Positions 8,319-18,400 of a stretch of 64,000 nucleotides of DNA are shown here, piece by piece. The stretch spans positions 14,958 to 78,957 of the forward strand of contig JAZSFA010000160.1 of assembly GCA_045531965.1 (NCBI GenBank), read 5' to 3'. The notes under the pieces are model-generated. The model was not told where the DNA came from. It did not search any database and saw nothing but the letters and a program-made list of their open reading frames with translations. Both the position numbers and the translations under genes were made by a program. Position 1 is the stretch's first letter. Each line of letters opens with the position of its first letter. This stretch comes from CAMEON01 sp045531965 (GTDB lineage: Bacteria; Bacillota; Clostridia; Oscillospirales; CAG-272).

Positions 8319-9080
8319 TTAATGTACCTCCAAATCAATGTTCAATCCAATAGGGCAGTGATCGCTGCCCATAACATCAGAATAAATTACTGCATCTTTT
8401 ATTTTGGGAGTTAACTCTTTTGAAACTAAAGCATAATCAATTCGCCAACCGATGTTTCTCTTTCTAACATCTTTCATGTACGACCACCACGTATATGCTC
8501 CACTTTTCTGAGGATATAGTAATCTAAAAGAATCAATCATCCCTACTGACAACAGGCATGCGAAATCCTCTCGCTCATTTGGGGTAAAACCCGCATTACC
8601 CTTGTTTGATTTATAATTTGCTAAATCTATATCTTGATGAGCCACGTTCAAATCGCCACAAAGAATTACTGGTTTTTGCCTATTCAAATAATGAACATAA
8701 TCGTTGAGTGCACAATTAAATTCATGCTTGTATTGAAGATGACTTAGATCCCGTCGTGAATGAGGTGAATAGCAATTAACCAAATAAAAGCCCGGATAGG
8801 ATAGCGAAATAACTCTTCCCTCATCTGAAAAAGACTTATTGATCCCTAATAACATATCCGTTGCTTTACACTTTGTATAAATGGCTGTACCAGCATATCC
8901 TTTTTTCTCCGCCGGATTCCAATACTGTTCATATCCATCTAACTTCAAGTTAGCAGACATCTCATCTGATTTCGTTTCCTGCAAACATATAATGTCCGGA
9001 TCAACATTTTTAACAAAACCGACAAAGCCCTTATTAACACATGCCCTTATTCCATTCACATTCCATGATATAATTTTCAT
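8319..9080 (-). CDS. exodeoxyribonuclease III / AP endonuclease family
   Basis: This is a 253-residue Mg2+-dependent exonuclease III family enzyme, acting as a 3'-5' exonuclease and AP endonuclease on double-stranded DNA. All catalytic positions are present: Asn7 (SWNVNGIRA), Glu35 (LQETK), Tyr104 (CYSPHS), Asp143 and Asn145 (GDLNVAHQDIDL), Asp215 (WRIDYALVS) and the Asp240-His241 pair (GSDHCPI). It overlaps the small upstream gene by ATGA and is followed after one base by the deaminase homologue. This coupling points to a job specific to this operon rather than general base-excision repair, for example processing DNA or nucleotides altered by its partners. Confidence 0.92.
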   Translation of the reverse strand: MKIISWNVNGIRACVNKGFVGFVKNVDPDIICLQETKSDEMSANLKLDGYEQYWNPAEKKGYAGTAIYTKCKATDMLLGINKSFSDEGRVISLSYPGFYLVNCYSPHSRRDLSHLQYKHEFNCALNDYVHYLNRQKPVILCGDLNVAHQDIDLANYKSNKGNAGFTPNEREDFACLLSVGMIDSFRLLYPQKSGAYTWWSYMKDVRKRNIGWRIDYALVSKELTPKIKDAVIYSDVMGSDHCPIGLNIDLEVH

Positions 9081-9313
9081 CTCTTTTTGTATTTTTGCTG
9101 ATTTGAAGATGTTTTTCCAAAAACCTCAATATTAATATTGCGATCAGTACTTACAGCATTTAAAAACAAGGTTCCGAGTAGCAGACGAGTGTTCCGAGGG
9201 ATACGATTCCATTCATAACCCTTAAACAAATCTTTGACTAAAAAAGTTTCTCCAGCATTCAAATTATGAGATTCCAATATAGCCTGTTCTAATAAAAAGT
9301 TCACATCAAGCAT
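9077..9313 (-). CDS. small DUF1413-like protein
   Basis: This 78-residue protein resembles the DUF1413 family in its central pattern (GETFLVKDLFKGYEWNRI, then LLLGTLFLNAV). The function of the family is unknown; such genes turn up in accessory DNA. It is the first gene of the seven-gene operon, with AAGGAT before the ATG and a near-perfect promoter upstream, and it overlaps the exonuclease gene by 4 bp. The basic C-terminus (QQKYKKR) could contact nucleic acid. It may be the regulatory or adaptor subunit of the operon. Confidence 0.65.
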   Translation of the reverse strand: MLDVNFLLEQAILESHNLNAGETFLVKDLFKGYEWNRIPRNTRLLLGTLFLNAVSTDRNINIEVFGKTSSNQQKYKKR

Positions 9314-9351
9314 GTTGCATCCTTCTTGTTATTGATATCATTATTGTTATT

Positions 9352-9380
9352 ATTATACATCAAATCCACCAAAAAGTCAA
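9352..9380 (-). promoter_or_regulatory. sigma-A promoter of the seven-gene operon
   Basis: On the minus strand a -35 TTGACT (9375-9380) and a -10 TATAAT (9352-9357) are separated by exactly 17 bp, about 38 bp before the first ATG. No other good promoter is seen between the seven tightly packed genes. Confidence 0.8.
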
Positions 9381-9499
9381 GCAAAAATTCTACAATGAAA
9401 GAATATGATAGAAATTTTCCTATATTTGTTTTATGTAGAGGGGAGACGATAATTCACCGTTCTCCCCACGTGTCTCTGTTTCAGCGCGCTATCTGACCG
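9381..9499. other. junction between AT-rich block and ICE block
   Basis: This is a short non-coding stretch in which composition changes. A 7-bp stem (GGGGAGA 9440-9446 with TCTCCCC 9461-9467) lies past the giant gene's stop codon but has no U-tract, so it is at best a weak terminator. Confidence 0.4.
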
Positions 9500-12400
9500 T
9501 TATCTGTCGTTACGGTCAGACCTTGTTCTGTTGTTCTCGTCGCGTTCGTCCTCGTTCTGCTCGTCCACTCCATCCACGATCTCGTTCTCACGTCTGTCCA
9601 TATTCAGCTCGGCATTGAGTTCCGCAAGGCGCTTGCCTTTCTCGTCAAGCTCTGCTTCTCTCGGGAACGGTTTTGCAATTTCTGCCTTCGCGTTCTCCAC
9701 CTGCTTGTGCAGTTCTTCAAGTTGAAATTCACAGCCTTGCTTTCTCTTTTCAAAGGCATCAATGGCATTGTCAAGACGGGTAATGATACCGTTAGGGTCT
9801 TTGCCAAGAGGTACTTTGTGAAAGAGCGAACCGCGCAAAGTGATGAAAAATTCCTTTTGTCCCGTATCAAATCCGATGTCGGTTTTGAAGCCGCGATACT
9901 CACCTAAAGGTCGTCCTTCGGGGTTGGTAATGCGCTCACAGATAGCAAGTATCTCCTTGCCCGCTTCTGCCTTTTCGGTGTAGGTCGTACCCATAATTAC
10001 CATCGGGGAGAAGCCGTTTTCGTTCGGGAAGGTGTTGTTCTTTGCCGTTTCCATATCCTCGATAAGGCACTTGATCCTCTCCTCTTGCTCGGCTATCTCT
10101 CTCGGGAATTTCTTGATAAGAGCATCCTCAAGACCGTATCTCTGACTTAGATGGTCTGCCTTTTGAAGCTTCAGTTTTGCAACGTCGGCGTCAAGCTGCA
10201 TCTTCTCCATAATCTTCGGATTACCGCTTGCAAGAGCCTTGATCTCTGCATAGGATAGGGCTGTCTCGTCCACGTCCTCTGCACTTCTTACCGGGGATTT
10301 ACTCGTCATGATCTGCGAGATAAACTTCTGCTTGCTCTCAAGGAGCTGATAGGAATACGCATCAAAGGTTCCCTCCGTAACGTAACGGTAAAGGTCAACC
10401 TCGGGGTTGGAGTTACCTTGTCGAACAATTCGACCTGCTCTCTGTTCAAGGTCAGCGGGTCTCCACGGCACGTCAAGGTCGTGCAAAGCAATAAGTCTCT
10501 GCTGAACATTCGTGCCGGCTCCCATCTTGAAGGTGGAACCCATCAGCACTCTGATCTGTCCTCGGCGCACCTTTGCAAACAGTTCTTTCTTCTTGGCATC
10601 GCTGTCTGCATTGTGGATAAATTCGATCTCATCAGCGGGGATTCCCCTTGCTATGAGCTTGTTGCGAATATCATCGTACACATTGAAGCTACCGTCGCCC
10701 TTCGGAGTGGAAAGGTCACAGAATACAAGCTGTGCGGATTTCTTATCCGAAGTCTGCTCCCATATCTCATAGATATTTTCAACGCAGGTGTTGACCTTAC
10801 TTCCCTCATAATCTCCAAGTCCCGTATTGATAAGTCGCTGATCGAGGGCGGCTTTTCGTCCGTCGTTGGTGATAAGCAACATATTATCCTCGGTGGATGC
10901 AACCTCACGGTTGTGTACTCTCTCTGCTCTCTCGGCAAAGGATTCCACAAGCTCCTTTTGAATGTCGCTTGCTTCTACCTTGACTACATGATAGTGTGCT
11001 TCGGGTACGGGCAGGCTCAGCATATCTGCGGTCTGAATGTCTGCTGTTTGCTTGAACATTGCCATCAGCTCGGGGATGTTGAAGAACTTTGCAAAGCGCG
11101 TCTTGGAACGGTATCCGCTGCCATCGGGAGCAAGCTCTATTGCTGTGACCGTCTCACCAAAGGTGGATGCCCACGCATCAAAGCTGAGAAGTCCGCGCAT
11201 CTGAAGCTCGTCATACTGAAGGTATTTCTGCATCGTGTAGAGTTCGACCATCGTATTGGAGATAGGCGTACCCGTTGCAAATACACATCCCTTTCCTCCT
11301 GTCAGTTCGTCAAGATAACGGCACTTCATATAGAGGTCGGAGGATTTCTGCGCTTCGGTCTGCGAGATACCCGCGACGTTTCGCATCTTGGTGTATGCGG
11401 CGAGGTTCTTGTAAAAGTGTGCCTCATCCACAAACAGACGGTCAACGCCAAGCTCCTCAAAGTTTACAACGTCGTCCTTTCGACTTTGGTCGTTCAGCTT
11501 TTTCAGTTTGGTCTCGACCTGCTTCTTGGCTTTGGCAAGCTGCTTGGTCGTTACTCTGTCACCGCGAGACTCCCTTATTTCCTCCATACTTCGCAAGATC
11601 TCATCGCGCTCTCTGTTGAGCGTTTCGATCTGCCTTTCAAGAGACATCGGGATCTTTTCAAACTGTGAGTGACCGATGATGACCGCATCGTAATCGCCCG
11701 TTGCAATTCTCGCGCAAAACTTCTTACGGTTCTTGGTCTCAAAGTCCTTCTTGGTAGCGACAAGGATGTTTGCACTCGGATAGAGTTGCAGATATTCACT
11801 TGCCCACTGCTCGATAAGGTGGTTGGGTACGACAAACATACTCTTGGAGGAAAGCCCGAGACGTTTGCTCTCCTGCGCCGCCGCAACCATCGTGAAGGTC
11901 TTGCCTGCTCCAACCACATGGGCAAGGAGAGAGTTACCGCCGTACATAATTCTCGCAACGGCATCGCTTTGATGCTTACGCAGCGTGATCTCGGGGTTCA
12001 TTCCGTAGAACTTGATGTGACTGCCGTCAAACTCTCGGGGACGAAGGCTGTTGAAGCGCTCGTTATAGAGCTTACAAAGTCGCTCTCGTCTTGCCGGGTC
12101 TTTCCATATCCATTCGTCAAAGGCTCTCTTGATCTGATCCTGCTTACCTTGTGCGATTGCGGTCTCTTTCTTGTTGAGAACCTGCTTTTTATTTCCGTCC
12201 TCATCGTAAAAGTAATCGAAGATACGCACATCCTTTAGGTTCAGCGTTTGCTCGATGATCTCGTAAGCATTGATACGGTGAGTACCGTAGGCATTGGTTG
12301 CCTTGACGTTTCCTCGGTCTCTCGACTTGTTACTAATGACCCACTGTGCCGTTTCGGGAATATATTTCACTTGAATGAGTTGCTTGACGTAATAGGACAT

Positions 12401-15400
12401 TCCGAGAAGCTCGTTCATAAAGGCTTGTACGTCGGTTTCGGGAATCCACGTTGTACCAAGTCGCACACCGATCTCGGCGGCGGTCAGATCAACGGGCTGT
12501 ACCTTTTCAAGTGCTTCGACGTTGGCTGCAAATTCGGGTTCGACCTCTGCCTTCCACTTGGCTTTTCTCAATTTCTCTCGAACATTACCCGACAGATATT
12601 CGTCAGCCATAAGGTAGGGTCTTGCGCCGATCACTTCTCCGTGCTCGGGGTTACGGAAGATTACGCCCTTGAGGTCGTTGAACAGCTCCTCCTCGTTCTT
12701 CCCCGTCAGTTCGCTCATATATTCCATATCCACCATCGCACGTTCTCCGATGGAGAGTGCAAGCGCTTCACTTGCCGTATCTACTCGGTCAACGGTGATC
12801 TGCGGCTTGATGGTACGCTTGGTGAACATATCTGCCTTTGCCTTCAGCTCCTTGTTTTCATCAAGGATTTCAAGAGAACAAAGAAGGAAGTATGAATTAT
12901 CGTCGCTGAACGCCATCGCGTTTCCACGACTATTGATAAGTCCGTACTTTGCAGTAAACTCATCATACTGTCGGTTCAGTTTGCTTTGGAGTTCCTTGAT
13001 CTCACTCTCGGGATAGTCCTCAAGCTGTGCTTCGATCAGAGCCTTTACCGTGTCACGAATACCGATCATTCCTTTGATACGGTTCTCGCCCGTCACGGAA
13101 GTCTCCACGGGGTTCATCACGCTGTTCTGTCGGTAGTAAACCTTTCCGTCCACAATGGTAAAGGAAAAGTTCTTCACGGTCGGGTCTGCGGGAATGGATT
13201 TGTCCTCCGTTCCCTCTGTCAGTTCGTCTCTTTCCACTTCGGTGATCTCCGCGTGGATATTGCTGACCGCTTCGGCAAGAAGCTCTCCGAGATCTTCGTC
13301 CTCATAGGCACGGCAGGTCGGCTCGGGACCAAACTGACCGCTTCTCATTACCATTTCACCGAGCACCATATCGGGGTTGTCGATAAAGTATTGGTTCATT
13401 CGGATGCCGTTTTCATCGACACCGAGGTGTACCCAATCCTCCTCTCGCTCTACGATTCGGTCTCGCTTTTGGAGAAAGATAATGTCCGATACGACCTTGT
13501 TCGCGCCTGCTCCGTCAAAAGTATTGTTGGGCAAACGGATAGCACCGAGGAAGTCGGCTCTCTGCGAGATATACTTTCTGACAGACGGGTTCTCTTTATC
13601 GAGAGTACCCGAGCTTGTGATGAAAGCGATCACACCACCGGGACGAACCTTATCTAAGGTTTTCGCAAAGAAATAGTCGTGAATGAGAAAGTTGAACTTG
13701 TCGTACTTCTTGTCAAGGAGCTTGAAGTCATTGAACGGCACGTTACCGATTGCCACGTCAAAGAAGCTGTCGGGGAAATGCGTTTTCTCATATCCGTCGA
13801 TGGTGATACCGTTCTTCTGATAGAGCTGCCTTGCAATTCTACCCGAAATGCTGTCAAGCTCAACGCCGTACATCTTGGCATCCATACTCTCGGGAAGAAG
13901 TCCCATAAAGTTACCGACACCGCAAGAGGGTTCAAGGATATTACCGCGCTTAAAGCCCATATTTTCAAGAGCGTCATACATCGCCTTGATAACCGTGGGA
14001 GGCGTGTAAAAAGCCGTCAACGTCGATTCGTTGGCGGCTTCGTATTCTTCGGATGAAAGGAGGTTTATCAGCTCGTTGTATTCCAAGTGCCAATTATCTT
14101 TGGTACTGTCGAAAGCATCTGCAAGACCGCCCCAACCCGAATACTGTGCAAGCACTTCTTGTTCCTCGGGAGTTGCCAATCTATCCTCTGCTTCAAGTGC
14201 ATACAAGAGCTTGATAGCATCAATGTTCTTTCTGAACTTGGCTTTTGCTCCACCCATTCCGATCTCGTTGTCGGTAATGCGGTAGTTGTGTTTTTCGCCG
14301 TCGGGAATCTCGGGGTGTGAATTATAAACAGGAAAAGTCTTTCTTGGCTTGGGTTCTTCCGCAAGCTGCGGGATCTCTTTTCTACTCTCCTGCCAATACT
14401 GCTCGATCTGATCGTCCGTTACCTCTGTAAGTCCTCCGAAATCCAATCCGCAAAGCAGATTGTCATTCATTTCTTTGAGCGAGTTAAACTGAACGGTCTC
14501 TACAAGGACGTCACCGAGATACTTTTCAAGTTTGAACTCAACAAGATTGATGTTGGCTTGGATGGGAATTTGTGCGTCGCTCACGGTAGTGTAAGCAAGC
14601 TCGATTTTGGAAAGGTCGTCAAAGTGATCCTCATGTTCGTCGAACTCTCTTACGAGATAATCACGAATAAAATCCTTCGCTATTTCAAGCTCGTCAACCT
14701 CTCGGCTTGGAACTCTGACGATATTGGCACCGTACTTTTCGGCAAGCTCAATGACGGGATTTAAGGTCTCATCGTTGATACTGATACCTTCCACGGGGTC
14801 AAGGTTTTCGTCAAGCGCGATAGCATCGTTCAAAAGGAACTCATAAAATTCCTTGCCGCGCCATTCGTTGCTTGAGTCTCTTGCGACGATCTCTCCAACA
14901 TCAAAATAGACTTCAATATCGTCCATCTTGGTTGCACGGAGAAATCTTGAAACGGCGGTAAGCTCTGCTTCTTCTGCTTTGTCGGCTTCGACCTCCTCGG
15001 GGGTTCTATCGTCGTTTGAGGTTAGATATTCGGAAAACAGAACGCTGATATTGCCCGTGTCCAAATACTTTTCAAACACTTCACGATCCATACTGACAGC
15101 GCCCTGCCCCGGTTCGCTCGGCATTGTGTACCACACGTCATATTCGTCAACACGCGCAAGCTCAATGTGAACACCGCCGTTATTATCAAAGGACGCGAAA
15201 AGCGTATCACCGACGTGATATGCCTTCCCCTTATTGGTAGTAAAGATTGCTACCTCGGGAATACCGTGTTCATGCTGAAGATATGCGAGGTGTCTGATTG
15301 CATCCCTCTGATCTGCGAAAAGATAAAGCTGACCGTTTTCTCCGAGATACTTCTTAATCGACGCATCCCACAATCCAACCCGACCACCCTCATAAGGAAC

Positions 15401-18400
15401 ACGGCGAATTGAAAAGCGGTTAGGAGATTCCCTCATATCTGCCATTTCTTTTTCTTCGGCAGTAGAAATAAGAATCTCTCTTGCAGCAGAACCAAAACCA
15501 CGGAAGGTGTACTCGTCGGTCAGATAGTGATATGCCGCTTCCTTGAACTCTGCATCATCGGAATCCACGATATACTGCTTTGCTTCAGAACCGAGCTTAT
15601 CAAAGAATACGGAATAATCCATATTGTCCTTGTGCTCGACGATCTGCTCAAAGGTGACGATGTTCTCAACAAACTGTCCCTTTGATGTGCTGTCGGGATT
15701 GAAATAGAGCCATCTGACCTCGCCCTTTTCCGTGTCAACGTAGAAGCGGTCATCACTAAAGCGGTTCTCATAAAGACGGAGAATGTCGCTACCCTTATCG
15801 GGAAGAATACGCGCTATCTCCGCATCGGTGTGAGTCTGTTCCTTTACGGTCGTTGCCTTAACGGGCTTCATCGAAGTGGAATCACAGATAACCACCGAAT
15901 ACCCCGCATCAAGCAACTTTTGGAGATAATTGTCGGTTTGATGAACTCGGAATTTGCACATTGGCACTTCGCCAATGCCCATTATCTCCCTGCTTGTGAG
16001 AGGAAGATCCGCAACCTCGGAAAGCACCTCTGCATCGCCACCGTAGAACTCATAGGAATCAAGTACCAACATCATCGCAAGATGTCCGGGGTACTCCTTC
16101 TTTGCTTCAAGGTATCTTCTGCCAAGCGGAGAATACTTCTTTTCTTCGTTTACGGGTTGTTCGTTCCCTTTTTGAATCAGCTCCTCGCCACCGTCGATAG
16201 CGACCTTAAAGCCTTTGTCGATCAGCTTCTTAACGTAGTCGCTCTCCTTGTGATAAGGAATACCGCACATCGGAACTCTTGTAGGCTTACCTGCAACGGC
16301 TCTGCCCGTAAGGGTCAGTTCAAGTGCGTCAGCCACATTCACCGCATCATCTTCAAAGAACTCAAAGAAATCTCCGACGCGAACCATTACGATATGGTCG
16401 GGAAACTGTTTCTTCATCTGCTCGTACTTGCCCCAAATGTCACCATTCGGAACGCCTACGCGCGTTACGTTTTCTTCCTTCGGCTCGGCAGGCTTATCCT
16501 CGTTCATCAGCGCGGCGAATATATCGTCGGTCATCTGCTCTCGCTCGATCTGAGGTAAGAGCTTTTCGATTTCCTCTTTACAGCGGTCAAAGCTCTCCAA
16601 ATATCCGTTTGGGTTGCGGTGGCGTCGCATTGAAACAAGATCGTCCTTCTCGATATACTTTTCAAGCCCCGAAACGTAACCCATGATGTTAGGGATAACT
16701 GAGTTCTTGAGCATCTTCTGAGGGATGCGTTCAAACTGCGCCTTGCACCACAAATACGTGGGATTGGTCTTATACACTTCAAGCGACTTCTTGGCTGCTG
16801 CTCTGATCTCGTCTGCTCTCGCCATATAGTCATCTGACATACGGGGAGGTTCTTCACGGTTAAGGATCGCAGGCTTTTCACCGTCACCGCACATTTGGAG
16901 CAATTCGCGTCGTCTTGCAACGATTCGACCTTGCACCAAGTTCATATTCACACCGTCAGACCAAGTAGGATCGGAACCGCCGTTTGTGAGAAGCTCATCC
17001 CAACGTGCGTATTCCGCTTCAAGATCAGCCGTGATAGACTCGATGGTGGGCTCGTTTGCCTTACGCTTTCTGCTTTGCTTTGGCTTTGTTTCGGTCTTAA
17101 AGTTAGGCTTGGGCATTTCTACCGCCTGCTCGGTCGAATCCTTGCGAAGATGGTTATTGAGGGGATTATCCCTCACACGTCTCATAAAGGTCTCATAATC
17201 CAATTCAAGCGGTATAAGCGTTCCGTCAAAGAGTTCTACCTTGTCTTTGGAAAGCGAGAGAATATCGCACTCGTCCTTGCCGATATACACCGTCGTGCCG
17301 AGGTGTAGCTTGTACTCCGACTCGGGAATATCCTCCTCTGTCGGTTCTTTGACCTCAATAACAGTGGGGTCTTGTACTACTTCTTGCTTATCGGGCGCAA
17401 ACGGCGTTTTCTTACGGTAAGGAGAACCGGGAAACAGATTGAATGTTCCCTCGGCATAAGCCTTTACGTTTTCAAGTCTTTGCTTGTTTTTCTCATACTG
17501 ATGTTCCTCGGGAGACTCTTTTTCAAATGCCTCCTGCATCATATCAATGATTTCAAGAAGCCTTTCTTTGCTCTCGATCTGTTTGCTTAAATCCTTTTCA
17601 ACGATCCAATAATCCGAAGCAGAATGAACATCAAATGGATAGCGCACGTCAAGCATCTTGTTGGAATAGAAATTCTTAATATCCCAAGCAATTTCTTCAC
17701 GCTCATATCTGTCAAGGTCGGTTTTCTCAAACTCGGTCAAATATCTGCCTTGACGAATAAGCTCGTCAATTCGTTTTGCCGCTTGATTCCATTTAAGAAG
17801 AATACCCGTCTCGCGGCTTTGCAATCCGCCGTATATGGCGATACCCTTTCCATCGTGCCAATTCTCGATACGGTCTCCGCCCGTACTGCCTATTCCAAAT
17901 TCTTTGGATAGAAATTTCGTTCTCTCTTGTATATCCTTGTGTAACAAGAAAAAAGAGTAAATACGGTATTTACTGTCTACGACATTATTTCCGTGATAGA
18001 TAAAGAAATCATCTATCTTTTCTTGTGTTACAAACTGCTTTGGAGGGAGAATATAGGGGGCGGCTTCGGGAAAATCAATAGGCTCTCGCGTATGACATTC
18101 AAGGATTTTCAGATATTCCTCGGGCGCAACTGCTCTCAAATTAGGGCGTGGATACTCACTCAAACGAGCAATATTCGCACGTATCTCCCCAAGTAACGGT
18201 TCTGCTTTCTCGGGAGAAAGCAACATATCTGCGTATGCCCGTCTTTCTTCATCAACCGGGAGCCACCTCTGCGATAAGCTCTTATATTCGCTCGGGATCT
18301 TTTCAAAGTAAGAGTTATACAAGAACGCTGCATTTCGTCCTACATATTCTCTCCAAGACTCTGCGGATTGTTCTGCTTCTCCTTTTGACAGATATTGCCC

